A stretch of 64,000 nt of DNA from positions 62,001 to 126,000 of the forward strand of contig NZ_JABSSX010000002.1 of assembly GCF_013280495.1 (NCBI RefSeq), given 5' to 3'. This document shows positions 1 to 9,049 of this stretch, one piece after another; the first letter of the stretch is position 1; every line of letters begins with the position of its first letter. The notes below the pieces were generated by a model. The model ran no database searches. It saw only the letters and a program-made list of their open reading frames with translations, and had not been told where the DNA came from. This DNA comes from Brevibacterium permense (lineage in GTDB: Bacteria > Actinomycetota > Actinomycetes > Actinomycetales > Brevibacteriaceae). The translations under genes were made by a program, and so were the position numbers.

Positions 1-109
1 TGGCCGCTTCATCGGAACCGATGAACGAGACCTTTCCGTCCGCATACCCCAGCGCCGTCGCAAACGGGTCGACACTGCTGTAAACATCTCCACCAAAGTA
101 CATAGTCAC
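1..109 (-). CDS. Amidohydrolase-like protein, N-terminal fragment (runs off the left edge)
   Basis: Only about 36 codons are inside the window, read on the minus strand from GTG at 109 (ATG at 103 is an alternative). The peptide begins MTMYFGGDVYSSVDPF and continues with ALGYADGKVSFIG. This matches the usual N-terminus of YtcJ-type metal-dependent amidohydrolases, where a G-G-x-V-Y strand is followed by a D-G-x-I-x-x-I/V-G turn. The metal-binding histidines lie outside the window, so the family call rests on a short stretch. A TAGCCT hexamer (117-122) sits 7 nt before the GTG, which fits a leaderless start. It is divergent from the exonuclease gene. Confidence 0.5.
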   Translation of the reverse strand, partial: MTMYFGGDVYSSVDPFATALGYADGKVSFIGSDEAA

Positions 110-165
110 AGCCGACAGGCTACACCGTCGGCCGTTGCGGCTACACCTGTGTCAGGAGGGTCGGG

Positions 166-171
166 TATCGT
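166..171 (+). promoter_or_regulatory. Candidate -10 (TATCGT) for leaderless exonuclease gene
   Basis: TATCGT ends 8 nt before the GTG at 180, so transcription would begin at or very near the start codon. The same geometry recurs at many starts in this window. No clear -35 was identified. Confidence 0.45.
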
Positions 172-179
172 CACCTGAT

Positions 180-1883
180 GTGAAGCCCTTGGTTCTGCTC
201 GATACTCCAGCCCTGTACTACCGTGCCTTCTATTCGGTGCCGGATTCGATCGTCAATGCCGACGGTCACCCGGTCAACGCCGTTCGAGGGGTGCTCGACA
301 CTGTTGCCCAGATGGTGCGCCGGTTCGACACCGATCGTGTGATCGCGACGATGGACGCGGATTGGCGTCCGGCCTTCCGCACCGCGATCATGCCCGAGTA
401 CAAGGCGGCACGCGTCAAGGATGAGGAAGCCGGTACGGAGATCCCACCGGAGCTGGCCGTGCAGCTGCCGATCATGAACCGCGTCCTCACGGCCGCGGGG
501 ATTCCGATCGCCGAGGTGGCCGGGACCGAAGCCGATGACGTCATCGCCACGATGGCCGCCCAGTCGAGAACCCCGGTGGTCATCGTCTCCCCCGACCGTG
601 ATCTGTTGGCTCTGCTCGACTCGTCCGCCGAAGTCAGTGTTCTGCGCCCTCGGAAAGGCGGCGAGTGGGAAGCCGTGGCGCAGACCGACCTGCCGACCGC
701 CTACGGAGTGCCCGACGGCGCCCGCTATCGCGAGCTCGCCGCTCTGCGCGGCGATCCGTCCGACGGGCTTCCCGGAGCACCTGGCATCGGGGAGAAGACC
801 GCCGCGACCCTGCTGGAGAACTTCGGCTCCCTCGAGTCGATCGTCAAGGCCGCCAAGGCCGGGGTGAAGACCGGCGGGCTCAGTCCGAAGCGAGCCGCGA
901 CGATCATCGAGGTCGAGGAGAGTCTGTACAAGACTCTGGAGGTTATGCGTTGCCTGACCGATGTCGATCACGGCATCGACCTCGACACCGTCCCGAACAG
1001 CTTCGACCGCGACGCGGTCGAGGCTGCGGCCGAGGGGCAGAACATCCGCCGCTCCGTCGACAATCTCACCAGTGCTCTCGATTCCGTGTCGGGAACCGCC
1101 GATTCGGCACCCGCACACTCCGCGGCACCTGGACGCACAGCGGCAGCGTCCCCGCCACCCAAGTCTGCCGAGTCAACTGAGTCGAAGGCCCGGAGCGGGA
1201 ACGCCGGTTCGTGGCCTCAGTCGCGGCTCGTCGGCTTCGACCTCGAGACCACCGGAGTCGAACCGGCGACCGCGCGCATCGTCACCGCCGCCTTCGTCGA
1301 TTCGGCGGATCAGGTGCGGACGTGGCTGGCCGATCCGGGGATCGAGATTCCCGAATCGGCGCGAGCGGTCCACGGCATCACCACCGAATTCGCTCAGGCC
1401 AACGGAGCGACCGCCACCCAAGTCATCAGCGAGCTGTGTGCAGAATTCGCAGCGCTGAGGGAAGAAGGCGCCGTCATCGTGGGGCACAACGTCGTCTACG
1501 ACCTCAGTGTGATGGCCGCCGAGGTGGCCCGCCACCGCCCGGACATCGATTTCCCCTCGATCATCCCGACGATCATCGACACCTTCGTCGTCGACAAGCA
1601 CATCGATCCCTACCGCAAGGGCAAACGGACGCTCATCGAGACGGCGAAGACCTACCGCGTCGAACTCCTCGACGCCCATGATGCTGCCGCCGACGCTCTG
1701 GCCGCTCTGGACATTTCCCGAGCATTGGCCGAAAAGTCGACGGAAATCTCCGCGATGAGCAACGACGAGATCATGGCCGCACAGGCCGATTGGAAGCACT
1801 CACAGTCGGCAGGGCTGCAGGCATGGCTGCGGAAGAAGGGCAACGCCGAGGCCGTCGTCGACGGTTCGTGGCCCATCTGCTGA
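180..1883 (+). CDS. Fused 5'-3' exonuclease / DnaQ-like 3'-5' exonuclease
   Basis: About 567 residues from GTG 180. Residues 1-290 are a PolA-type 5'-3' exonuclease: LLDTPALYYRAF at the start, metal-binding acidic clusters TEADD (116-120) and SPDRD (137-141), and a helix-hairpin-helix region around GDPSDGLPGAPGIGEKTA. A low-complexity Ala/Ser/Pro linker (about 300-345) leads into a DEDDh exonuclease: FDLETTG (D354, E356), GHNVVYDLSV, and a final DAHDAAADA. The C-terminal motif resembles stand-alone actinobacterial DnaQ-like exonucleases. Likely roles are flap or primer processing and trimming of 3' ends. The start is uncertain: an AGGAGG lies 20 nt upstream, too far for normal use, whereas TATCGT (166-171) is placed correctly for a leaderless GTG at 180. 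A longer TTG start at 135 is possible but would put the AGGAGG inside the gene. Confidence 0.85.
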   Translation: MKPLVLLDTPALYYRAFYSVPDSIVNADGHPVNAVRGVLDTVAQMVRRFDTDRVIATMDADWRPAFRTAIMPEYKAARVKDEEAGTEIPPELAVQLPIMNRVLTAAGIPIAEVAGTEADDVIATMAAQSRTPVVIVSPDRDLLALLDSSAEVSVLRPRKGGEWEAVAQTDLPTAYGVPDGARYRELAALRGDPSDGLPGAPGIGEKTAATLLENFGSLESIVKAAKAGVKTGGLSPKRAATIIEVEESLYKTLEVMRCLTDVDHGIDLDTVPNSFDRDAVEAAAEGQNIRRSVDNLTSALDSVSGTADSAPAHSAAPGRTAAASPPPKSAESTESKARSGNAGSWPQSRLVGFDLETTGVEPATARIVTAAFVDSADQVRTWLADPGIEIPESARAVHGITTEFAQANGATATQVISELCAEFAALREEGAVIVGHNVVYDLSVMAAEVARHRPDIDFPSIIPTIIDTFVVDKHIDPYRKGKRTLIETAKTYRVELLDAHDAAADALAALDISRALAEKSTEISAMSNDEIMAAQADWKHSQSAGLQAWLRKKGNAEAVVDGSWPIC

Positions 1884-1925
1884 ACGCTAGACTCGACACC
1901 GACGTACAAACGACGAAGGACGACA

Positions 1926-4187
1926 ATGGGATTCTTTTCTCGCCTGCTCAACCGACCCGGCTCTCATGCGGAGAAGACGACAGGTTGGTTCGAGCGCGCC
2001 GTCGACGATCTGGACGCGGCCGGGCGCGAATTCTCCGAGCTCAGCGATGCCGAACTCACGGAGGCCGCCGGCGAGGTCTTCGCTTCGGGCACCCAGCAGC
2101 AGACGCTCATCCGCTACTGCGCTCTGGCGCGCGAAGCCGGTGAGCGGGTTCTGGACGAACGCGCCTATGACACACAGCTTCGCGGACTCATCGGCCTGCT
2201 GCAGGGCAGCATCGTGCAGATGGCCACCGGTGAGGGCAAGACTCTCGTCGGTGCGCTGGCCGCAGCCGGCTACGCACTGCAGGGGCGACGCGTGCACGTC
2301 GTCAGCGTCAACGACTACCTCGCCGTCCGTGACCGCAACTGGATGAAGCCCCTGTTCGACCTCCTCGGAGTGAAGTCAGCCGCGATCTCCGGTGCGCAGC
2401 GCGACGACGAACGCCGTGAAGCCTACCGCTCCGAGGTCGTCTACGCCTCCGTCACCGAGGTCGGCTTCGATGTCCTCCGTGACCGGTTCCTCACCGAGGA
2501 TGCCGATCAGCGGGTTCCCGAACGCGATGTCGTCATCGTCGATGAGGCCGACTCCGTGCTCATCGACGAGGCGCGTGTGCCGCTCGTCCTCGCCGGTTCT
2601 TCCAGTGTCCAGGACACCGACGCCGCGATCGCAGCGCTCGTGTCCCGGCTCAGCCCGGACACCGACTATGAGGTCAGCGCCGACAGGCATGCCGTCTCAC
2701 TCACCGACGCCGGGGTCGACCGGGTGGAGGAGGAACTCGACGTCGAACTCTTCGGAGAGGACTCCGAGACTCTGGCCGCCGTCAACTTGGCACTCCACGC
2801 CCGGGCGCTGGTCAGACGCGATGTCGACTATCTCGTCGTCGATGGACGGATCAAACTCATCTCCTCGTCCCGAGGCCGCGTCGCTGAACTCCAGCGCTGG
2901 CCGGACGGACTCCAAGCCGCGGTCGAAGCCAAGGAGAGCCTCGACGCCACCGACAGCGGTGAGATCCTTGATCAGATGACGGTGGAAGAGCTCATCCACG
3001 GATATCAGACCGTCTGCGGAATGACCGGCACCGCCCTGGCCGTCGGGGACGATCTGCGCGAATTCTATGGGCTGGAGATCGTGCCCATCGACACGCACCT
3101 GCCCGTGGTCCGCGTCGACGAACCCGACCGCCTGTTCACCTATCAGGAGTCGAAGGAACGAGCGATCGTCGAAGAGGTCGCCGACCATCATGCTCGCAGC
3201 CGTCCCGTTCTCATCGGAACCTCCTCGGTGGCCGAGAGCGAGTCGTTGGCCGAACGGCTGACCGAACGCGGAATCGACGTCGCCGTCCTCAACGCCAAGG
3301 ACGATTCCCGAGAAGCGGAGATCATCGCGAAAGCCGGTGCACCCGGTGCGGTGACGGTGTCGACGCAGATGGCCGGACGCGGAACGGACATTCGACTAGC
3401 CGACGACGAGGTCGCTGACGCCGGGGGCCTCCTCGTCATCGGTGCTGGTCGTTATCCGTCGTCCCGACTCGATGACCAGCTGCGCGGTCGCGCGGGTCGT
3501 CAGGGCGATCCCGGCACGTCCGTGTTCTTCACCAGTCTCGAAGACGAACTGGTCACCAGGGTTCCGGAGATCCAACGCTTCGTCTCCGAAGGTGATGAGA
3601 CGGGCCTCATCGAATCCAAGCGCGCGCTCGGCCTCGTCGAACACGCTCAGCGCATCGCTGAGGGACAGAACACCGCACTGCATCGTGACACCTGGCGCTT
3701 CAATGAGCTCATGGCCAAACAGCGCGAGCTCGTCCTGGAGCGCCGAGCCGAGATCCGCAAGGACGACGAGCCCGTCGAGCAGCTGCGCAAGGAGCTCGGC
3801 GACCGTGCCGATGAGATCGTGCAGGACCACTCCGAGGAGCTGCTGGACTCAGTGCTGCGCGAGGTCATGCTCTTCCACCTCGACGCGCGTTGGGTCGATC
3901 ACCTCGCCTTCCTCAACGATCTGCGTGAGGGCATCCACCTGCGCACATTCGCCAGGGAGAAGCCGCACGAGGCATTCAACACCGAGTCGATCCGCGTCTT
4001 CTCATCGTTCTGGTCCGATGTCATCGACGATTCGAAGTCGACGATCGAGGAAGCGACGATCACCGCTGAGGGCATCGACCTCGAGTCGCACGGACTCAAA
4101 CGTCCGTCGTCTACGTGGACCTACCTGACGACGGAGAACGCGTTCGGCTCCGATATCGAGAACATCGTCAAGAAGGTCCGTCGCTGA
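1926..4187 (+). CDS. secA2: Accessory preprotein translocase ATPase SecA2
   Basis: 753 residues, shorter than housekeeping SecA and without the C-terminal zinc-binding tail. This matches actinobacterial SecA2, the accessory ATPase that exports a small set of proteins through SecYEG. Visible motifs are Walker A MATGEGKT (99-106), the preceding Q motif, Walker B VVIVDEADSVLIDEAR (about 200-215), and helicase motif VI-like QMAGRGTDIRLA followed by QLRGRAGRQGDPG. The start ATG at 1926 has a GAAGGA ribosome site. It lies 42 nt behind the exonuclease and could be cotranscribed, although no functional link is known. A strong hairpin follows at 4200-4233. The canonical SecA1 is not in this window. 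Confidence 0.93.
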   Translation: MGFFSRLLNRPGSHAEKTTGWFERAVDDLDAAGREFSELSDAELTEAAGEVFASGTQQQTLIRYCALAREAGERVLDERAYDTQLRGLIGLLQGSIVQMATGEGKTLVGALAAAGYALQGRRVHVVSVNDYLAVRDRNWMKPLFDLLGVKSAAISGAQRDDERREAYRSEVVYASVTEVGFDVLRDRFLTEDADQRVPERDVVIVDEADSVLIDEARVPLVLAGSSSVQDTDAAIAALVSRLSPDTDYEVSADRHAVSLTDAGVDRVEEELDVELFGEDSETLAAVNLALHARALVRRDVDYLVVDGRIKLISSSRGRVAELQRWPDGLQAAVEAKESLDATDSGEILDQMTVEELIHGYQTVCGMTGTALAVGDDLREFYGLEIVPIDTHLPVVRVDEPDRLFTYQESKERAIVEEVADHHARSRPVLIGTSSVAESESLAERLTERGIDVAVLNAKDDSREAEIIAKAGAPGAVTVSTQMAGRGTDIRLADDEVADAGGLLVIGAGRYPSSRLDDQLRGRAGRQGDPGTSVFFTSLEDELVTRVPEIQRFVSEGDETGLIESKRALGLVEHAQRIAEGQNTALHRDTWRFNELMAKQRELVLERRAEIRKDDEPVEQLRKELGDRADEIVQDHSEELLDSVLREVMLFHLDARWVDHLAFLNDLREGIHLRTFAREKPHEAFNTESIRVFSSFWSDVIDDSKSTIEEATITAEGIDLESHGLKRPSSTWTYLTTENAFGSDIENIVKKVRR

Positions 4188-4199
4188 GACGATGACGCT

Positions 4200-4233
4200 G
4201 CGTCTGCGCTCCCCCGGCGGAGAGCGCAGACGC
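4200..4233. terminator. Bidirectional terminator between secA2 and helY
   Basis: A 12-bp perfect GC-rich stem (GCGTCTGCGCTC, 4200-4211, with its complement at 4222-4233) and a 10-nt loop fill the gap between two convergent genes. There is no strong U tract, which is normal in this phylum. Confidence 0.75.
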
Positions 4234-4241
4234 GGTGACGC

Positions 4242-6962
4242 TCAGGAGTCCGCGACGACTCCGCGACGGATGGCTTCGATGGTGCGACGAACGCGCACTG
4301 CGGTCTCCGCATCGATGACCTCAGCGACTTGACCGAGCAGATCGAGGCTCTGTTTGGCCCATCTGACGAAGTCACCGGCGGCGATATCGCTGCCCCGCAG
4401 TGATTCCGACAGGGTTTTGCCTTCTGTCCACCGGTACATCGGTCTGATCAGCCCACGGTCCGGTTCGTCAGTCGTGGTCAGAGCATGCTGTTCTTCGAGG
4501 TGGAAGAGCCGACGCCAGATCATCTCCGATTCATCGCAGACAGCCTTGAGGTCGGCGCTCGGCGCCCGATGCGCGGTCAGGGTGTCCCTGCGCGACTGGA
4601 AGACGAAGATCGATGCGAAGGCCGCAAGTTCCGGCTCATTGAGCCTGTCCCACAATCCGGCGCGGATCGTCAGCGCCACCAGGAGATCCCGTTCGCCGTA
4701 GATCCGACGCAGCATCGTCGAGTGCTCGGGGTCGAACCCGAGCCCGCGCAGGACGTCCTGGACCCGGTCGAACACCAGGGCGATCGAGGTGGTACGGCCT
4801 TCGATGCGGGCGATGAGCGAATCGTTCTCCCGGATGAGCTTGTCCGCACGGTTGGCCCAACGGGCGTGCAGTTCCCGGTCCGGGCAGTCGTGACAGGGAT
4901 GTGCACGCATCTGCGCCTGGAGTTCGGCGACAGTGGTGCTCTCCCCCTGATGCTCTCGGGTCGATTCCCAATGGGCTTCCGCATCGACCCTGCCGTCAGC
5001 CACGGCGGCTTCGAGGATGGACAGCAGCTGCCTGCGGTCGCCTGCCTGCCGGTGGTTGAACTTCTTCGGCACGCGGACGCGCCCCTGGGAGGCGACGGGT
5101 TCGGTCACTTCATGGGGTCGCAGATGCCACACCTTGCCCTGCTCGGTGAGGACGGTGGGAAGTCGTGAGACACCGTCCTTGTTGCTCATCGGAGAGATGA
5201 TGACTGCGCGACCGCCGACCCGTTTCGCCGGCATCGTCACGACATCGCCGATCTTGAGAGCGGTGAGGGATTCGACGATGTCGCGCTGCTTATTCCGCGA
5301 CTTCGTCCGAGTCTCCTGCTTCTGGGTGTCCGAGATCGCCCGGCGCAGTCCGGCATATTCGGAGAAGTCACCGCGGTCGCAGTGCATCGACTTCTCGTAC
5401 GCCTCGATCGTCGCTTCGTTCTTGCGCACCTTCCGCGCCAGGCCGACGACGGCCTTATCGGCCTGGAACTGAGCGAAGGAGGTCTCGAGCACCTTGGCGG
5501 CCTCGTCCGAACTCATTCGCGACAGCAGATTCGCCGTCATGTTGTAGGTCGGCCCGAACGCCGAATTCAGTGCGTAGGAGCGGTTCGAGGCCAAGGCTGC
5601 CAGTTCGCTGACCTCGGTGGTCGGGTGCCAGACCACGACCGAATGGCCGATGCGGTCGATTCCGCGGCGACCGGCTCGTCCGGTCAGCTGGGTGTACTCA
5701 CCCGGGGTGATCATCACATGTGCTTCGCCGTTGAACTTCACGAGCTTTTCGAGCACGACAGTGCGCGCAGGCATGTTGATGCCCAGCGCCAGCGTCTCCG
5801 TGGCGAAGACGACCTTGATGATTCCCTGCGAGAACAGCTCCTCGACGAGCTGCTTGAACTGTGGAATCATCCCCGCATGGTGCGCGGCAACTCCGAGCAG
5901 CAGACCCTCACGGAAGGTGTGGTAGCCGAGGATGCCGAGGTCTTCGTCGGCGAGATCGTCGCGCAGCGATTCGAGGGCGGCATTGACGATCGTCTTCTCC
6001 TCCCGAGAGTTCAGATCGGTGCCCGTGCTCAGATACTGTTCGACGGCTTCATCGCAGCCATTGCGGGAGAAGATGAACATGATCGCCGGGAGCATGGCCG
6101 CCTCGGCGAGAGATGCCACCACCTGAGTGCGGCTGGGACGGCGGAACCGGGCACGGGTGGCACGTGCGCGTTTCGACCGCGGTCCCCCGTGTGTGCGAGT
6201 GGCGTGGTTGAGTGCCGGATCGATGCGGTCGGAATCGCTGTGCGTGAACAGGTCGTACATCCGGTGGCCGACCAGGACGTGATTGACCAGCGGCACCGGC
6301 CGGTGACTCGTCGAAACGATCGTCGTCGGTCCCCGGACTTCCCGCAGCCAGGCTCCGAACTCCTCCACATTCGACACCGTCGCCGACAGAGACACCATCT
6401 GCACACGTTCCGGCAGGTGGATGATGACCTCTTCCCACACCGGTCCGCGGAACCGGTCGGCGAGGTAGTGGACTTCGTCGAGGACGACGAAGCCGAGGTC
6501 CGAGAGACCGGACACGTCGTTGTAGAGCATATTGCGGAGCACTTCGGTGGTCATCACGATGATCGGCGCATCGCGGCGGATCGACGTGTCGCCGGTGAGC
6601 AGCCCGACGTTCTCCGCCCCATGGACCTCTGCGAGGTCATTGAACTTCTGATTGCTCAGCGCCTTGATCGGGGTCGTGTAGAAGACCCGTTTGCCCTCGC
6701 CGCGGGCCAACTCCACAGCGAACTCCGCGATGAGCGTCTTGCCGGCTCCCGTCGGCGCTGTGACCAGCACGTCCTCGCCGTCCTGCAGATGACTGCAGGC
6801 TTCGACCTGGAAGTCATCGAGGGCGAACTCGGTGCGCTCCATGAACTGTCCCAAGGGAGTGCGGGCGAATTCCGCGCGCGCCTTGAAATCGGCGTAGGCG
6901 GCCGAGGGGCTCAGCGGTTCTTCGGCAGAATTATCGGTCGAAAGCGGCGTAGTGTCAGTCAT
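4242..6962 (-). CDS. helY: Ski2/Mtr4-like DEVH-box RNA helicase (HelY)
   Basis: 906 residues. Superfamily 2 helicase motifs are in order: Q-motif region FALDDFQVEA, Walker A APTGAGKT (69-76), LSNQKFNDL, DEVH box (162-165), SLSAT, and QLTGRAGRRGID (motif VI). A long C-terminal region resembles the actinobacterial HelY family, ATP-dependent RNA helicases related to Ski2/Mtr4 and thought to act in RNA turnover or processing. It is the last gene of a minus-strand set pafB-pafC-tatA-tatC-helY, overlapping tatC by 8 nt, so translation is probably coupled. This gene order is conserved in many actinobacteria. The substrate is not known from sequence. Confidence 0.9.
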   Translation of the reverse strand: MTDTTPLSTDNSAEEPLSPSAAYADFKARAEFARTPLGQFMERTEFALDDFQVEACSHLQDGEDVLVTAPTGAGKTLIAEFAVELARGEGKRVFYTTPIKALSNQKFNDLAEVHGAENVGLLTGDTSIRRDAPIIVMTTEVLRNMLYNDVSGLSDLGFVVLDEVHYLADRFRGPVWEEVIIHLPERVQMVSLSATVSNVEEFGAWLREVRGPTTIVSTSHRPVPLVNHVLVGHRMYDLFTHSDSDRIDPALNHATRTHGGPRSKRARATRARFRRPSRTQVVASLAEAAMLPAIMFIFSRNGCDEAVEQYLSTGTDLNSREEKTIVNAALESLRDDLADEDLGILGYHTFREGLLLGVAAHHAGMIPQFKQLVEELFSQGIIKVVFATETLALGINMPARTVVLEKLVKFNGEAHVMITPGEYTQLTGRAGRRGIDRIGHSVVVWHPTTEVSELAALASNRSYALNSAFGPTYNMTANLLSRMSSDEAAKVLETSFAQFQADKAVVGLARKVRKNEATIEAYEKSMHCDRGDFSEYAGLRRAISDTQKQETRTKSRNKQRDIVESLTALKIGDVVTMPAKRVGGRAVIISPMSNKDGVSRLPTVLTEQGKVWHLRPHEVTEPVASQGRVRVPKKFNHRQAGDRRQLLSILEAAVADGRVDAEAHWESTREHQGESTTVAELQAQMRAHPCHDCPDRELHARWANRADKLIRENDSLIARIEGRTTSIALVFDRVQDVLRGLGFDPEHSTMLRRIYGERDLLVALTIRAGLWDRLNEPELAAFASIFVFQSRRDTLTAHRAPSADLKAVCDESEMIWRRLFHLEEQHALTTTDEPDRGLIRPMYRWTEGKTLSESLRGSDIAAGDFVRWAKQSLDLLGQVAEVIDAETAVRVRRTIEAIRRGVVADS

Positions 6963-7797
6963 TCTTCTCTTCGTCGGTCAGTTCGTCCTCGTCGACCCAC
7001 AGGCCCTGCGCGATGAGGCGCTTCTTACGTCGGCGATCATTGAAGACACAGATCACCCACGCCAGACAGAACAAGGTCATCATGGGGATGACGAGGAAGA
7101 ACATGGACATTGCGTCCGGAGTCGGGGTGGCGATCGCGGCGAACAGGAAGACGAGCATGACGATGATGCGCCACGACTTCTTGATCCTCTCCGCCGACAG
7201 GATTCCGAGCATGTTGAGTCCCACCATGAGCACGGGAAGGACGAATGCGAGTCCGAAGACGACGATGATGATCATCACGAAGCTCAGGTAGTCCTGTGCC
7301 GGGATGATGTTCGTGCCGCCCTCGGGGGTGAACGAGGTCAGTGCCTTCACCGCATTGGGCAGAGCGAAGAACGCCATGGTCGCCCCGGCCAGGAACAGCG
7401 GTACCGCTGCCCCGAGGAATCCGAGTGAGTACAGCTTCTCCTTGCGCTTCAGTCCCGGGACGATGAAGGCCCAGACCTCATAGAGCCAGATGGGGCAGGA
7501 GAGGAAGAGACCGATGAAGAACGAGAGCTTGATCTTCAGGTCGAAGGGAGAGGCGACTCCCGCGAAGTTGATCTCGGCCATCCGTCCGCCGTTGTCACGG
7601 ATCGTCCGGATCGGCTCTTGGAGGATGTCGAGGACAGGGTCGTAGAGGAACCAGCCTGCTACCGCGCCCAGAGCGATGGCGATGGCGGAGATGATGACGC
7701 GATTGCGCAACTCGACGAGGTGCCCGACGACGGGCATCTTCTTTTCAGGATTGCTCTTCCGTGATCGAGATGGCTTTCGCTGACTGTTCTCTTTCAC
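6955..7797 (-). CDS. tatC: Twin-arginine translocase subunit TatC
   Basis: 280 residues with about six hydrophobic segments, matching TatC, the membrane receptor for twin-arginine signal peptides. Typical features are the N-terminal GHLVELRNRVIISA stretch, a P-I-W-L-Y-E-V-W-A-F cytosolic-loop motif (the conserved FxxE-type contact for signal peptides), and a late FxxxFxLP-type segment (VVFGLAFVLPVL). The C-terminus is charged (RRRKKR and an acidic tail). It overlaps tatA upstream by 4 nt and helY downstream by 8 nt. TatB is not visible here. In this phylum it usually lies elsewhere. Confidence 0.95.
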   Translation of the reverse strand: MKENSQRKPSRSRKSNPEKKMPVVGHLVELRNRVIISAIAIALGAVAGWFLYDPVLDILQEPIRTIRDNGGRMAEINFAGVASPFDLKIKLSFFIGLFLSCPIWLYEVWAFIVPGLKRKEKLYSLGFLGAAVPLFLAGATMAFFALPNAVKALTSFTPEGGTNIIPAQDYLSFVMIIIVVFGLAFVLPVLMVGLNMLGILSAERIKKSWRIIVMLVFLFAAIATPTPDAMSMFFLVIPMMTLFCLAWVICVFNDRRRKKRLIAQGLWVDEDELTDEEKND

Positions 7798-8075
7798 TTC
7801 TCGTGAGACTGCGGGTCCTGCTTCTCTCGCCGCGACTCCTCGGTACCAGTGGTTTCACCGGTGGCCGTGGTGGAATCGGTCGAGGAGTTCTGGTTGAGCG
7901 CTCCCGGCTCCGTGGTCTTGCCGGATTCGTCGTCGTCGCGCAGGTCCTTGACTTCGGACTTGAAGATCTTCATCGACTGTCCCAGGCTTCGGGCCAGCTG
8001 CGGCAGTTTGGGTGCGCCGAAGATGATCACGATGATGAGGATCACGATCGCGATCTGCACGAAACTTGGTTTCAT
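7794..8075 (-). CDS. tatA: Twin-arginine translocase subunit TatA
   Basis: 93 residues: a short periplasmic N-terminus, one membrane helix (about residues 6-20, IAIVILIIVIIFG), the conserved APKLPQLARSLGQSMKIFKSE amphipathic helix with its hinge, and an acidic, Thr/Ser-rich tail. This is the pore-forming TatA. TatA rather than TatB is preferred because of the F-G-x-x-K-L-P hinge and short length. The ribosome site is AAGGAG shortly before the ATG at 8075. It lies 86 nt downstream of pafC. Confidence 0.94.
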   Translation of the reverse strand: MKPSFVQIAIVILIIVIIFGAPKLPQLARSLGQSMKIFKSEVKDLRDDDESGKTTEPGALNQNSSTDSTTATGETTGTEESRREKQDPQSHEK

Positions 8076-8161
8076 GGGGAGCTCCTTGGATTGTTGATGC
8101 TGTGGATGATTCTACGCGCTGCGGCTGAGCCTTTCATCCACATCCGGGCGCGGTCTTCGTC

Positions 8162-9049
8162 TCAGCCGAGCCTGCGCAGGGCGGCCGCAACGGCTTCGGT
8201 GTCGTCGATCTCGGTGATGACATCGGCATGGCAGAGCAGGAACCGGCTGAGCCAATCCACCGAATGCACGAGCAGGCGGATGCGTACGCTCGTGTCACCG
8301 CCGTCGAGGTACTCGCGATTCGTCACGTCGAGTTCATCTGCCAGCCATGCTCCCGCGGCCGCGAGACCGAGGGTGACTTCGTAAGAGCTCGTCGTCGATT
8401 CACTGACCGACATCGGCGGATGCGCTGCCGGTTCCCAGGAACGGATGCGCCCCAGGGCGAAGCGTCGGGGTGCTCCGGCCGAGTAGCACCAGGCATCGAC
8501 GTACCAGTCAGCACCGGGTACGAGCCGGGTCGGGGCGATGGTCCGGGTCGTGAGTTCGTCGCGGGAGCCGACGTAGTAGTCGATGCTCATCGCCGTGCCT
8601 TCTTCGACAGCCCGTCGCAGTGCGGTCAGCAGCTCTTCGTCGGCATCGATGGGGCTGACATCGACGGCGGTGCGCAGGTTCTCTCCTGCCGCTGCACGCA
8701 GTTTGGATGCTGCCGTGGCCACGGCGTCGGAATCGAGTCCGGGCAGGGATGAGAGCATGTCGAGCGCGAGCACGAGGACGCCTGCTTCCTCGGCGCTGAG
8801 CCGCACGGGCACGGAGACCTCTTCGGCGTTGGAGATGAAGATCTGCCCGCCTTCCCAGGACGCGTCGATGAGATCATCGGGCATATGTCCGGGTCGACCT
8901 GTGACGAAGAGCAGCTGCAGATCGTCGATGAGGGTGTCGGAGTCGATGCCGAAATAGGCGGCGGTTTCTTCGAGGTCCGCTCCCGGATGCGCATCGAGGT
9001 AGGGCACGAGACTGAGCAGCCGGGTGAGGCGTTCACGCGCTGAGGACAC
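8162..9049 (-). CDS. pafC: PafC, WYL-domain transcriptional regulator
   Basis: 295 residues from GTG 9049, a start that overlaps the end of pafB by 17 nt. An in-frame extension upstream has no conserved character. The start VSSARERLTRLLSLVPYLDAHPG matches PafC, with an N-terminal winged helix (EETAAYFGID). A central WYL domain follows (residues about 130-210, including MSIDYYVGSRDELTTRTIAPTRLV and WYVDAWCYSAGAPRRFAL). PafB and PafC form the mycobacterial PafBC activator, which turns on most DNA-damage genes independently of LexA. The fusion or pairing of the two genes is typical, and neighbouring pafA/prcBA is the usual context. Confidence 0.92.
   Translation of the reverse strand: MSSARERLTRLLSLVPYLDAHPGADLEETAAYFGIDSDTLIDDLQLLFVTGRPGHMPDDLIDASWEGGQIFISNAEEVSVPVRLSAEEAGVLVLALDMLSSLPGLDSDAVATAASKLRAAAGENLRTAVDVSPIDADEELLTALRRAVEEGTAMSIDYYVGSRDELTTRTIAPTRLVPGADWYVDAWCYSAGAPRRFALGRIRSWEPAAHPPMSVSESTTSSYEVTLGLAAAGAWLADELDVTNREYLDGGDTSVRIRLLVHSVDWLSRFLLCHADVITEIDDTEAVAAALRRLG

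Noticed and set aside
154..159. AGGAGG as the ribosome site of the exonuclease gene
   Set aside because: It is 20 nt from GTG 180, beyond workable spacing, and no in-frame start codon lies 5-10 nt downstream. The leaderless -10 is a better explanation.
5382..7016. A 544-codon open frame on the plus strand
   Set aside because: It is antisense to helY and the tatC end. Composition is Arg/Asp/Gly-rich with no motifs, and helY has full helicase motifs.
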